Part shown: one piece after another, positions 11,770-23,937 of the stretch
Numbering within the stretch: the stretch's first letter is position 1
Layout of the letters: the number at the start of each line of letters is the position of its first letter
Origin: Sinohyriopsis cumingii
Lineage: Eukaryota > Mollusca > Bivalvia > Unionida > Unionidae
Length of the DNA stretch: 64,000 nt
Reading direction: 5' to 3'
Assembly: GCA_028554795.2 (NCBI GenBank)
Contig: CM068828.1
Location: 22,529,436-22,593,435 of the forward strand
Position numbers and translations under genes: made by a program
Notes under the pieces: model-generated
The model's database searches: none
Told to the model about the DNA's origin: nothing
The model's input: only the letters and a program-made list of their open reading frames with translations

Positions 11770-12080
11770 TTAAGATCAGCCTTTGGAATCATTTATAGTT
11801 GTGTTCAGATATAATTTGAGAGGAATTATTTAAGTCATTGATTCGATTGCAAAGTGTTCCGTGACTTTTTGGACTACAACACTACCTTGGGATAATTCAG
11901 AACTCATTCGAAGACATTCTGGATTACATCATGGTAGTACATCAAGACATTTAAGGTTATTAGGTTCATTCGGAACATTTTATACTTTTGGATTTGTGAT
12001 GGGACATTGAGGGTTATTTGACATTTAATTCACAATACTGAAAGTATTTTTTAAATGTTCACTCTGTATTCTAGTGAAAT
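11770..12080 (+). repeat. Interspersed repeat R3, copy 2, split by a SINE
   Basis: Second R3 copy, with GACATTCTGGATTACATCAT and ATTCGGAACATTTTATACTT. It is interrupted after TCTAGTGAAAT at 12080 by the SINE at 12081-12318, so the SINE inserted after this copy existed. Confidence 0.65.
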
Positions 12081-12318
12081 TGTTGTTGTTGTTGTGGGGT
12101 TTAACGCCATTTTTCAGCACACGATAGGCTATGCATGGCGGCCAGTATTAATGGTGGAGGAAGAACCCGGGAAAACCCCGGCAAGAACCACCGACCCAGG
12201 AGAAGCTACTGGCAAGCTTTCTCACATACCAACATTGGCCGAATCCAAGACTCGAACCCACGCAGATAGAGGTGAGATGGCAGTGATCCGTAACGGAGAG
12301 CGCTTTAGACCACTCGGC
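12081..12318 (-). mobile_element. tRNA-derived SINE, family B, with 11-bp target site duplication
   Basis: On the minus strand it starts GCCGAGTGGTCTAAAGCGCT (A-box-like), continues through a variable-arm-like segment to a B-box-like GGGTTCGAGTC, then a body ending in GGCGTTAAACCCC and a (CAA)n-type tail, seen here as TGTTGTTGTTGT at the left. TCTAGTGAAAT occurs at both 12070-12080 and 12319-12329, a clean 11-bp duplication that fixes both ends. The head resembles a Ser or Leu type tRNA with a long variable arm. RNA polymerase III promoter boxes are therefore present, but activity is unknown. Confidence 0.93.
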
Positions 12319-12435
12319 TCTAGTGAAATAAATCGATCGATGACTAACAATGCCAAACCACTGTCAGGACTCTCTATACCATAAGGTATAAATTCCTCTT
12401 ACAAACATTTAAAATTATAAAGGTGACAAACACAT

Positions 12436-12656
12436 TGCCCTTTACCACAGTGATCGATGTGGGGTGTCATTTTAAGTATAACACATTAAACGTGCAATCG
12501 ATGTGGGGTGTCAAAGTATAACACATTAAACGTGTAATCGACGTGAGGTGTCAATTTCAGTATAACACGTTAAACGTTTAATCGATGTGGGGTGTCATTT
12601 TAAGTATAATACATTGAACGATTAAACGTGTAATCAATTAATAGTGTCATTTTAAC

Positions 12657-12715
<59 letters not shown>

Positions 12716-14180
12716 TGATAAGTATCAATTCCATTATGATATATTAGATGTTATTCTAATAGAAGTGCCAATTCAAGTAAAATATATTAGAAGTCTATCG
12801 AATATTAGTGTCAGTTAAAGTATAATGTATTAAATATCTGTCGATGATGAATGTTAATTCAAATATAATATATTTAATGTCTGTCGACGATGAGTGTCAA
12901 TTCAAGTTTAATATATTAAATGCCTATCGAATAGGAGTGTCAACTCAAGTATAATATATCAAATGTCTATTGGATAGAAGTGTCATTTCAAGTAGCATAT
13001 TAGATGTATATCGATGATGAGTGTCCGATCAAGTATAATATATTAAATGTTTATCGATGATGAGTGTTAATTCAAATATAATATATTAAATATCTATCAA
13101 ATAGGAGTGTCATATTAAGCATAATATATTAAATGTCTATAGAATAGGAGTGTCAATTCAAGTATGATATATCAAATATCTATCGATGATGAGTGTCAAT
13201 TCAAGTATAATATATCAAATGTCTATCGAAAAGGAGTGTCAGATCAAGTCAAATATATTAAATATCCATTGAATAGGAGTGTCAATTCAAGTATAATATA
13301 TCAAATGTCTATCGAACAGGAGTGTCGGATCAAGTCAAATATATTAAATTTATATCGATGATGAGAGTCAATTCAAGTATAATATATCAAATTCCTATCG
13401 AATATGAGTGTCAGATCACGTATAATATATCCAATATCTATCGAATAGGAGTGTCAATTCAAATATAATGTATCAAATGTCTATCGATTATGAGTGTCAA
13501 TTCAAGTGTAATATATCAAATGTCTATAGAATAGAAGTGTCTATTCAAGTATGATATATCAAATATCTATCGATGATGAGTGTCAATTCAAGTGTAATAT
13601 ATCAAATGTCTATCAAATAGGAGTGTCAGATCAAGTCAAATATATTAAATATCCATTGATGATGAGTGTCAATTCAAGTACAATATATTAAATGTCTATC
13701 GATGATGAGTGTCAATTCAAGTATAATATATTAAATGTCTATCGATGATGAGTGTCAATTCAAGTACAATATATTAAATGTCTATCGATGATGAGTGTCA
13801 ATTCAAGTAAAATATATTAAATGTCTGTCGATGATGAGTGTCAACTCAAGTAAAATATATTAAATGTCTGTCGATGATGAGTGTCAATTCAAGTACAATA
13901 TATTAAATGTCTGTCGATGATGAGTGTCAATTCAAGTACAATTTATTAAATGTCTATCGATGATGAGTGTCAATTCAAGTATAATATATTACATATTTAT
14001 TGATGAGGAGTAAATGTCTAATCAATGAGGAGTAAGTGTCAATTCAACCGTTTGATATTGCATGTCTAATCGATGAGGATTGTAAATTCAAATATAAGAT
14101 ATTAATACCTATCGATGAGGATTGTCAATTCAACACTAATTTATTAAATGTCCAATCGATGAGGAGTGTCAACTCAAGTA
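12436..14180. repeat. 43/44-bp satellite array, about 38 units, split by (TA)n
   Basis: Units of 43-44 bp with the core TCGATGATGAGTGTCAATTC and AAGTATAATATATTAAATGT. The first four units (12436-12655) are a diverged subtype with CGATGTGGGGTGTCATTTTA and ACACATTAAACGTG. A (TA)n run at 12659-12713 separates the subtypes. Units alternate between CGATGATGAGTG and CGAATAGGAGTG versions; 13650-13990 is the most uniform part. Confidence 0.95.
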
Positions 14181-14351
14181 ACACCAAACCAAATGCTGAT
14201 TTTTAAAGAACGTATCAAATTTAATTTATTATAATGTGACATTTGGCACAATTGTCTGCCCCAATCCACCCCTAATAAAAAAGAAGCAAATCAAATTAAG
14301 TGAACAATGAGCCAGAAAGTGTCCACTGATTTCAATGACGATGAGAGTAGC

Positions 14352-14437
14352 AGTTGTTTCCATGGGATATAAATTTGACGATGTTGTTTCCATGGGATAT
14401 GAATTTGACGATGTTGTTTCCATGGGATATAAATCTG
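14352..14437. repeat. 30-bp repeat, three units
   Basis: GTTGTTTCCATGGGATAT followed by AAATTTGACGAT is repeated three times with one or two changes. It reads openly on the minus strand as METTSSN-type units, but is far too short to call coding. Confidence 0.9.
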
Positions 14438-16213
14438 CATTTTTCTCTTAAGCTTAGAATTATAAGTTACTTTCTTCTTTACTATTTTATCATAAAAGAT
14501 TGCAGCAATAACAGTTTCAAAATATAAAATTATTACAGGATAAGATTTTTTTGGTCAAACAACTTTCTTCCGAGGAAAAAAATGAAAACTCTAAATAAAA
14601 TTGATGAATAGTTAGATACAGTAATATTCTGATTTAACGACATTCATTACAAAGGAAAGATTCTGACAGACCATTGATGGGAATAAACGTGTTCAATGAT
14701 GAATTGATCATTTTTTGCGGAATATTCAACTTCCGACTACGACGGCAATCTCCAGGTAACAAACTTGCCTATTTCCTTTGCGCAGTGTTACTTACGAATA
14801 CATTGTCAGTCTTCCGGATTTTCTTCTCTGCCGGGAAAAACAAACTGAGAATAATGCGTAAATACGTAGGGAAATCTTCGAGAGATTGAAAATAAAAATA
14901 CAAAATAATGAATGATAGATTTATATTTTTGACTAATTCTTCTGGTTTGCATTCCATGATGATTTGACACCAATAACACAGTGCACATTGCTTCGAAAAG
15001 TTAGTGGAATAAAACTAGAATAAATAACCATAAAAAATTCTTATGTCACATGATTAGGCTCGAAAAAACAGTAACACAAGAAAGAGTGAAACAACAAGCT
15101 TTGAAAAAGTACAATAATTTTTTTCCCTGGAAAATTTCTGTAAAAATTAAAAAATATGAACTTACGGTTTTATAGAATCAAATCCAAAAATAATCCAAGA
15201 ATAATCCAAGAATAAAATTTTAGTGGTCCTAATAACAAAATGTTCAAGTGATTTTAAGTTCGAATCCCAAAGAAGAATCCAAGATGGAAGACGATGACGT
15301 ATGCAGCAATCTGTAGTGTTTAAGTCTACAGTTCCTTGTAGAAACAAGATTTATCACTCCGGTTTCTGATAGCTTAATAAATTTCTTATAAGAACTGTCT
15401 TTGATTACGAATCTCACATGAGCACATGCATTTTCCAGGAAAAAAATAAATTAATCCTTTTGAATCCAAATAATTTGAAATAACTCCAAACAGCACAACA
15501 TACAACTTCCAGTTTAACAGCCCAGTTTCTACTAAGAATAACTCTCCAAAACAGAGGTTATATTGTCTCCTAAAACGCAAACAAGGGGTCACGTGATCAT
15601 CTTCTGAAAGCTTAAAGAAATTAGGAACTTGTTAAAGGTCACGTACACCCAGTGTGACCCTGACGAAAACCAATCATTTTACTCTAAGAAATAAAAAAAA
15701 ATTGTTTACATCTTAAACACGAAGTCCCATCATGAGCTCGACAACAACCAAGCATTTTAAAATAGAACTTGCTTACATGGTTGTCACAAATTTTGAAACA
15801 GGGTCAGGATCTAGATCAACACCTGGTGTTTACAGAACAAACAGTCAAGGTCAAACTATTTTCTGAAAAAAAGTATTATCTCTAGTGAATAAATTTACAT
15901 TACAATATCACGTAATGAAAAATAATTTTTTTTTAAAAAACTGACAAACAATTAAATTGAAATAAATATATATATATTAAATCAGTTATAATTAAACCAA
16001 ATATGCATAACACAAAAAAAGAGGAGACCCGACTAGAAAATATTTTAATGCATATTCGGAATTGTTTAAAGTGCAGGAAAGTATTATGAGACTGAAAACA
16101 TAAATATTACAATATTAGAGAATGAAGGATGGATTTATACTTTTCTAACTAGTTTTCCCACTTGTAAATTATGCTGATTTGACAACATTACGTCAAACAT
16201 ACATGACCTCTGC
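14438..16213. other. AT-rich gap, no gene seen
   Basis: Short open frames on both strands only. No conserved block, repeat or splice-flanked coding segment was recognised. Confidence 0.45.
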
Positions 16214-16366
16214 AATGACAGATCCGTTACTACACACACACACACATCCATGCATGCATGCATGCATGCATACATGCATACATGCATGCATGCATGCATA
16301 CATGCATGCATGCATGCATGCATACATACATACATACATACATACATACATACATACATACATACT
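16214..16366. repeat. Compound microsatellite (CA)n, (CATG)n, (CATA)n
   Basis: A short CA run at 16214 grades into alternating CATG/CATA tetranucleotides (16247-16322), then pure CATA to about 16365. All frames are open on both strands because the unit has no stop in phase, giving spurious ORFs. Confidence 0.97.
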
Positions 16367-17124
16367 TGTAACAGAAAAGAGCGAAAAGCAACAAGGTAAA
16401 TTCAACGAATAAATTATTTCCCTAGAATATAAGGATATTTAAAAGAATCTTCAGTATTGTGAATTAAATCTCCAATAGTTCTAAAAGTTCTATCACAAGT
16501 CCAAATGTATGAAGTTCCTAATGAATTCCAGTGGTATTCCATATGAATTTGAATATTGAATTCGTTGATGTGTGTAGTCTCTATTGTGCTTATGTGCCCG
16601 TGGCTTCGAATGTGATGATGTGCTAACAGTATTTTGAATCCCACAATAATATAAACCAAATATGTCCTTGTCTGAATTCAATATAATTCTAAATAAATGT
16701 TCCATACCAAGAATATTATTGATGACCACTTTGTATTTCCTGTGAATAATGATTTGAATAAATGCCCCCCCCCCCCCTTGAAAAACAGAAAACAACAATA
16801 AGACTGGTTCTGCTTCAAGATGTTAAGGCAAGAATGTCAAATTTCTCAAGCAAGAAAGCTAAGACACAATAATAGAACCAGAATGAAGTTCAGTCTCCTT
16901 TATAAAACATTCAAAGTTGTCAACAAATTTAGGAATTTCCAAGTGGAAATAAGATGTCATAGACCCTGACCCTCAAAACATGTTTTCTTCCATTGATAAT
17001 GGTCTGCATATTTAATCCACAATGAAAGAGAAATATTAAATATGAATTATGTTCTTTACACAATAAATGTCACTGGTGAGTTGCACAATGAACTTGATTT
17101 TGGACATGGTCAAGTACAAAATAC
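16367..17124. other. Unique AT-rich sequence with a C-run
   Basis: Nothing coding was recognised. A run of about 13 C at 16767-16779 is the only notable composition. Confidence 0.45.
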
Positions 17125-17345
17125 AAATATGCATAGCATGCAGTCTTTATGAAAATACAACAAATAAACCAAATTAAATATACATAACATACAGTGATTA
17201 TGAAAAGACAGCAAATAAAACAAATTAAATAGACATTACATACAGTCATTATGAAAAGACAACAAATAAAGCAAATTAAATAGACATAACATAGTCATTA
17301 TGAAAACACAACAAATAAAACAAATTGAATAGACATAACAATATC
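17125..17345. repeat. 51-bp minisatellite, four units
   Basis: Each unit holds CAGTnATTATGAAAAnACA, ACAAATAAAnCAAATTAAAT and AGACATAACATA. Starts are near 17141, 17192 and 17243, with a shortened last unit. Confidence 0.9.
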
Positions 17346-17512
17346 CATTACTTTCAATAGTAGTAGAAGGAATAAAATCAGAAAATGCAATCACGAAGAT
17401 CATCAAATAATAACCGGTAGTCTTTACTGGAAAAAAAATGTTAGAATCTACTTTTAAAATTGTTTCACTACCGTCAGAAATTTGTAACGAACGTGTACCA
17501 CTTTATTCATAA

Positions 17513-19566
17513 TTATGTCATATCCTACTTACACTATGCCATTTATTATGTCAATCCTATTTACACTATGCCATTTATTTATGTCAATCCTATTTACTCT
17601 ATGCCATTCGTTTATGTCAATCCTATTTACACTATGCCATTTATTTATGTCAATCCTATTTACACTATACCATTTATTTATGTCATATCCTACTTACTCT
17701 ATACCATTTATTTATGTCAATCCTATTAACACTATGCCATTTATTTATGTCAATCCTATTTACACTATGCCATTTATGTCATATCCTACGTACACTATAC
17801 TATTTATTTATGTCAATCCTATTTACACTATGCCATTTATTCATGTCAATCCTAACTATGTTATACCATTTATTTATGTCAATCCTATTTACACTATGCC
17901 ATTTATTTATGTCAATCCTATTTACACTATGCCATTTATTTATGTCATATCCTACTTACACAATACCATTTATTTATGTCATATCCTATTTACACTATGC
18001 CATTTATTTATGTCAATCCTATTTACACTATGCCATTTATTTATGTCATATCCTACTTACACTATACCATTTATTTATGTCAATCCTACCATTTATTTAT
18101 GTCATATCCTATTTACACTATGCCATTTATTTATGTCAATCCTATTTACACTATACCATTTATTTATGTCATATCCTATTTACTCTATACCATTTATTTA
18201 TGTCATATCCTATTTACACTATGCCATTTATTTATGTCATATCCTAATTACACTATACCATTTATTTATGTCAATCCTATTTACACTATGCCATTTATTT
18301 ATGTCAATCCTAATTACGCTATACCATTTATTTATGTCATATCCTATTTACACTATACCATTTATTTATGTCATATCCTACTTACACTATACCATTTATT
18401 TATGTCAATCCTATTTACACTATGCCATTTATTTATGTCATATCCTACTTACACTATACCATTTATTTATGTCAATCCTACCATTTATTTATGTTAATCC
18501 TATTTATACTATGCATTTATTTATGTCAATCCTATTTACACTATACCATTTATTTATGTCATATCCTATTTACTCTATACCATTTATTTATGTCAATCCT
18601 ATTTACACTATGCCATTTATTTATGTCAATCCTATTTACACTATGCCATTTATTTATGTCATATCCTAATTACGCTATACCATTTATTTATGTCAATCCT
18701 ATTTACACTATGCCATTAATTTATGTCAATCCCATTTACACTATACCATTTATGTCATATCCTACTTACACTATACCATTTATTTATGTCATATCCTATT
18801 TACTCTATACCATTTATTTGTGTCATATCCGATTTACTCTATACCATTTATTTATGTCATATCCTATTTACTCTATACCATTTATTTATGTCAATCCTAT
18901 TTACACTAGGCCATTTATTTATGTCAATCCTACTTACACTATGCCATTTGTTTATGTCATATCCTAATTACGCTATACCATTAATTTATGTCAATCCTAT
19001 TTACACTATGCCATTTATTTATGTCAATCCTATTTACACTATGCCATTTATTTTTGTCATATCCTACGTACACTATACCATTTGTTTATGTCATATCCTA
19101 TTTTACACTATGCCATTTATTTATGTCATATCCTACGTACACTATACCATTTATTTATGTCATATCCTATTTACACTATGCCATTTATTTATGTCAATCC
19201 TATTTACTCTATACCATTTATTTATGTCATATCCTATTTACACTATGCCATTTATTTATGTCATATCCTATTTACACTATGCCATTTATTTATGTCATAT
19301 CCTACGTACACTATACCATTTATTTATGTCATATCCTATTTACACTATGCCATTTATTTATGTCATATCCTATTTACTTTATACCATTTATTTATGTCAT
19401 ATCCTATTTACACTATGCCATTTATTTATTTCATATCCTATTTACTCTATACCATTTATTTATTTCATATCCTATTTACACTATGCCATTTATTTATGTC
19501 ATATCCTGCGTACACTATACCATTTATTTATGTCTTATCCTACTTACACTGTACCATTTATTTAGG
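17513..19566. repeat. 33/34-bp satellite array, about 60 units
   Basis: Two unit lengths are interspersed: 33 bp with ATGTCAATCC and 34 bp with ATGTCATATCC. Both continue into TATTTACACTATGCCATTTATTT. The 33-bp type dominates the first half and the 34-bp type the second. No unit contains an in-frame stop on the plus strand in any of the three frames, and each 34-bp unit shifts the frame. This yields overlapping open frames of up to 384 codons translating as MSYPTYTMPFIYVNP-like peptides. There are no start context, splice or non-repeat coding flanks, so it is not a gene. Confidence 0.97.
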
Positions 19567-19740
19567 TGAAATTAGTATTGTTTTCCAGGCTTCAAAGTGT
19601 TTTATATGAGATTCCGATTGGTCCGTTTAAGAATCCTGCCGCAAGGCGAGGAGAAAGGCTATTCAGTTTCATGTGACATATTTCTTCATAAAATGCTCTA
19701 ATGTTGTTCGTCACCTAAAGTTCGAAAACGGCAGTAATAT

Positions 19741-21285
19741 CACAAACTGGTTTGATTTCTTCGAGCACGTGAATATCTGATCAGGTCAATTTGTGCTAAG
19801 AATTTCCCGTGGCAAAATGGATAGGGGATATCGCTTGGGGTTGCTTGATCAATAGACAACATCCTACAGTTCTGAGCACGTTGTTGCGCCGACTCGACAA
19901 TGATCCTCAATTCGTAGTCTGTAGCTCCAATATAAATGAGACTGCGCCAGGTGGAATGATTCTGTGACATATCTTCCCATGACTCAATTTCAATGTTGAA
20001 GTCTTTCAAATATGACTTGGGGGAGTCTTGAAAGTGTTTCTTCTGACCTCCCTGAGATCGCTTCCCCTCCTTCACCTCGCAGTAAAAGAACTCCTTTTGT
20101 AGTCGTCAGTCTGACATCCTGGAAAAGGTTTAATTTCATCAGCAGTGTAGATGCTTGGAATTGCTACCTTGTGAGAACCACTGCGCCAGTGGACATGTCC
20201 TGCCATCTCAATCACCTCCATTTACTTTGGCAACCTATGTGAATGTAATTTAACATCTTGGCATGGCGTCTATACACCAGGTTTCGCATGCATACAGCTG
20301 TTCGGCAAGACAACGAATTTCTAGACCTTCAGTTTAGGTTGCATATTAATCCCTCTGCCGTCCCACGCATTTGCACGCAGTCCAACGAAGGCCATTCTCG
20401 CTTTGACTGTTCTGGTGTTGGTTTTGTCATCAATGTGGACTGCAAGTGACTGTGCTACCAAAGTGGGTAAACATGACAACTGCCTGAAAGATTAAGGCCT
20501 TCACTGTGCTAGTTTGCTCTATGTAAGGATTTCCTGGTTGGTACATCGCGTCTGTCTTCTTGATACTCATTGAGAGACCAAACTTGTCACAAGTTGAAAA
20601 TAAATCGTACATACAGAGTTGCGTGTCAGACTCGGATTTGGTATTTAGAAAACGAATGCCTAGAAATAGGAGATCACGAACAGCCACTTCCTGAAACTTT
20701 TTGTTCGCCCGTAGTTTCCTCGTTCCGGTATCTGGTATCGATCGCAGTGTCCTAGTTAATGAAGGCAACTGCAGGCATAGGTGAGAACATCAGCTTGAAG
20801 AGGGTCGGTTTCAACACGAAGCCTTGCGGGATTCCATTGGTGACTGGGAATGATTCAGTTAAAGTAATGTCGTCGACGACGCAAGCTATCATGCCATCAT
20901 GGAATTGCTGAACTATTACAATTAATTTCTCTGTTCAACCAAATTTTGACATGATCTTCCAGATATCCTCACAACCGACTGTGACAAAGTCGTTTATCAT
21001 GTTGACAAAAGTCGTGTACAGGTTGGAGTTATTTTCCTGTAATTTCTTCTCCGGGTGACAAGCTACAAATGCTATGTATATGGTATCTTGACCTTTTCTA
21101 AAGTCACGCTGACTCTCTGGCAGGAGCCCTTGATTGATGGAGTGCACAGTGTGACTCCGCACAATCCAGCCAAGGGTTTTGCCTGCAAATGACATCAAGA
21201 AAATGCTCCAATAACAAACGAATAGTGATATATCGATATGGCTCCTGTGGATGGTGCCACTATGGTTTCGACCAAACATCATCTA
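19741..21285 (-). pseudogene. Decayed LINE: reverse transcriptase to C-terminal region
   Basis: Read from 21285 downwards, the order matches a non-LTR retrotransposon. GLLPESQ and FRKGQDT lie near 21145-21100, NLYTTFV near 21030, FHDGMIACVVDD then NGIPQGFVLKPTLFKLMF near 20910-20785, and TKSESDTQLCMYDLFSTCDKF near 20640-20580. The KRSQGGQKKHFQDSPKSYL and WEDMSQNHSTWRS stretch lies at 20070-19940, followed by a remnant of a C-terminal Cys/His finger around 19810. Several frameshifts and stops separate these blocks, and the YADD box has decayed. It is much older than the LINE at 5395 and belongs to another lineage; the clade is not assigned. Confidence 0.88.
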
Positions 21286-21625
21286 CGTTATTGACATGAT
21301 CGAAGATATAGTAAATGTGAATTGCCAAAGCAACCATAATAGTCATGATAGGATTATACGAAGAACACTGAAGAACATCGAGTGCAAAAGAAGATAAAAT
21401 TTAAAACTTTTAGTGAAAATGGGCTAAGTCTGTGCATTAATTACGGAAATAAATGTTGTAGAGATTATTTTGATATTAATAATATTTAGAGTTTCCTGCA
21501 GCATTAGTTACAGTTATAAAAGAAATTACAAGGGATATGGTTGAGTGCTAGCGAGAGGTTATCCCATTCAACGCCTTTTTCGTAGCTGGTTACACTAATC
21601 TCCCTCATTCCTGCCAGTTTTTCAA
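21270..21625 (+). repeat. Interspersed repeat R4, copy 2
   Basis: Counterpart of 2215-2585 (AAACATCATC, GATCGAAGATATAGTAAATGTGA, AAGAACACTGAAGAACATC, GCTAGCGAGAGGTTATCCC, GCTGGTTACACT). It abuts or slightly overlaps the N-terminal end of the decayed LINE, so R4 could be part of that LINE's 5' region. The copy at 2215 lacks LINE sequence, which argues against this. Confidence 0.5.
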
Positions 21626-22180
21626 ATTAGGTAGATACCTTCTAGGACTTAAGGTACGAATGACACGGAAGAATTGTAACAACACAAAGCAGAGTACATA
21701 TGGACTTGGTTGGCCAGGATTGGTTGATAATGAAATGGAAAGTTTAGTGAAGAAAAAAATGTTTTGAGAGTTTATCCTAGCTATAACTGAAACAAATAGA
21801 GAAAAAGTTTGTTGTTTGTGGAAGTTTAGACCATTTACAGACTCGAGTTTAGGTACTGAAATTAGAACCTGACTCGGGTACGGAATGGACGGCATATGCT
21901 TCAAAGACATGCAGATGCAGAAAATGGCGCGGCTTATATGGTTTTCGCTACACATTAGTTCTCATTAAGGTTTCGAATATGCTAATATGTATAGGTTTTG
22001 TCATGAGCATTCAGTAATTTAAAGTTGTTGGATTTTTAATATAATGGTGTTTGTATAGATGTACCATTGGAGTTGAATTGGTATTGTGATTCCTTTACCT
22101 AGATACAAGGTCTGATTTAAGCAGGGGTGCTTCTAAGGTCTATTGCTGATGATATATGAAGAAGGAAACCTTCAAGTTAC
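21626..22180. other. Unique sequence, no feature seen
   Basis: A 116-codon minus-strand open frame (21605-21955) has no recognised motif and is probably chance. Confidence 0.4.
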
Positions 22181-22936
22181 AAGGTCGTGCAGTATTTCCA
22201 TCCGAAAAACTCGTTCATATTTTCCCATACAAATGCAGTAAGCTTTTTATTACATGCTCATTTTCTTATTCTATCTAATGCTTAATTATATAAACAAAAT
22301 ACACTACAAGAAACAAAGTAACTGAATGTATGCCGTATTCCAATCTAAATACAATAGCGCATATTCATCCTTACACAACAATAACATTATTACTGAGCAC
22401 ATAACTCCTCCCAGATAAATTTGAACTCAGTCGCGCGCTTGACATAACTTTCGAAAGCAAATGGCGTGTCTAGTTAAAATTGAAAACTGGAGTGATATTG
22501 TGAATGAATGCGCATTGCAACAACTTTTCCATTTTATCTGGAATGATTAGATTTTTATATTTTCTTTTTTCGATTCTAGGAAATTTCGTGATTATGGACT
22601 GGATTTATGCGTGACAATTCCACATGAAAGACATTGGATTGAAGAAGCGAGGGAAAAGCGTGTTGACATCTGCAAATGTGTTTTTCTGTTTCTGTCATTG
22701 AATGTTTTAAATCATAATGTGGGAAAAATATGAAGTCTTTCAATTGCAATTATCAAAAAGACGCTATGGAATTTAATGCTTATTTCATTTTGAGTGCAGG
22801 AAGGAGGATGCAATTGCACTTATATTCGAAATTACGGTACAATTTCGAAATGTGTAATTAAGATTGAGAACCTAGGAGATGGCTCATGTAATTCGGATTT
22901 GCAGAAATAAGAAAGTACATTTTGAGGAAATTCATA
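22181..22936 (+). mobile_element. Unclassified interspersed element R2, copy A
   Basis: Starts AAGGTCGTGCAGTATTTCC and runs about 755 bp to AAGAAAGTACATTTTGAGG. It aligns along its length with 38684-39434 and, at its head only, with 31841-31903. Shared internal blocks include TGAATGTATGCCGTATTCCA, GAATGCGCATTGCAACAAC and CATGTAATTCGGATTTGCAG. No protein similarity was seen. In the other two copies the head lies next to an inverted repeat, suggesting a foldback-type or terminal-inverted-repeat element. Confidence 0.75.
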
Positions 22937-23090
22937 TTGTCATGACGTCATCAATGTAAGTACAATGATCGTATTTTATCATCTAGTTTTTACCTTATTT
23001 GGTCTTTACGTCATCAATGTAAGTACAATGATTGTATTGTAACATATAGGGTTTGCCTTAATATAGCGTCATGACGTCATCATGACATTA
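22937..23090. repeat. Duplicated segment with ACGTCATC motifs
   Basis: ACGTCATCAATGTAAGTACA followed by ATGATnGTATT occurs at about 22944 and 23009. Complete TGACGTCA palindromes, the cAMP-response-element core, occur at about 22942 and 23071. Position next to R2 copy A suggests transposon end sequence rather than a host enhancer. Confidence 0.6.
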
Positions 23091-23154
23091 TAAATAAAGT
23101 CTTAAAAATCTTACGTTATAAATAAAATCTAAAACTCTTTTATTTAAGATGAAA

Positions 23155-23560
23155 TTCAGTAGTCCACTTGCTGCAAGCAAGTAACGAAATAAAAAATTAA
23201 TTAAGTCTTTTCATATCAAATAATAGATTCTGTGCATGTTCTACCTGCAAAAATTAATTAGTAAACTCTCTCGCTATCAACTTACTATGATGCTATTAGG
23301 CTTGATTAATTTGCCAGTCATTTAAAAGAAAGAGTGCCAATTCGCTATTAGACTTGATTAACGTACCAAGTTAATTAGAACATTGGGTACCAAATGTGGT
23401 AACATATGATGTAATGCTGTGTTTACGTTAATTAAATTCTAATGGACTCAGACAATATATTTAGAGTGGCAACCAATTTCAATAGATTTTTGACTGAATC
23501 TATAAACGAGTTTGCGTTGAATGTATCTTATTTGTATGCAATGCTAGAAGCGTAGACCCC
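23155..23560 (+). repeat. Interspersed repeat R1, copy 2
   Basis: Counterpart of 7878-8330 with CCACTTGCTGCAAGCAAG, CTCGCTATCAACTTACTATG, GACTTGATTAACGTACCAAG, GGACTCAGACA and GACTGAATCTATAAACGAG. The copies have diverged by substitutions and small indels. Confidence 0.65.
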
Positions 23561-23937
23561 AATCAGCCATCGCATAAAGCACTGGAATATCATGCCAAGC
23601 AAATGGGACCTAAGTTCCTTTCTCAAGGGAAGAGCTAGGCAGCCGACCCTGCCTGGCCTGGACGGATATACGTAAAAGAAGATGAATGATTGTATGATAT
23701 ATAGGCACAACACATATTAGGATCCAGACTTCAAACCGCATAATAAATGGAAAGTTTCTTTGTACGCAATGGAATCACTGCTTGACTCATTTTAGTAATG
23801 ATTATGATTAAAAACTTAACCGCCATCTTAATGAATGCAGAAATGAGATAGGTTGGAACCAGATGTCTCTTAAACGAATACAAAAGCAGAAAAATAACAA
23901 GAAAACAACAATTTCAAATTGTGTTAATACATATTTA
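23561..23937. other. Unique sequence with a short GC-richer patch
   Basis: 23600-23670 is richer in G and C than its surroundings (CAGCCGACCCTGCCTGGCC). No identity could be given. Confidence 0.35.

Noticed and set aside
17515..19609. Overlapping plus-strand open frames up to 384 codons with FIYVNPIYTMP-like repeats
   Set aside because: They are translations of a 33/34-bp satellite without stops; all three frames are open over the same DNA and no unique coding sequence flanks them.
21605..21955. Minus-strand 116-codon frame
   Set aside because: No motif, no splice signals, AT-rich composition like the surroundings; most likely chance.
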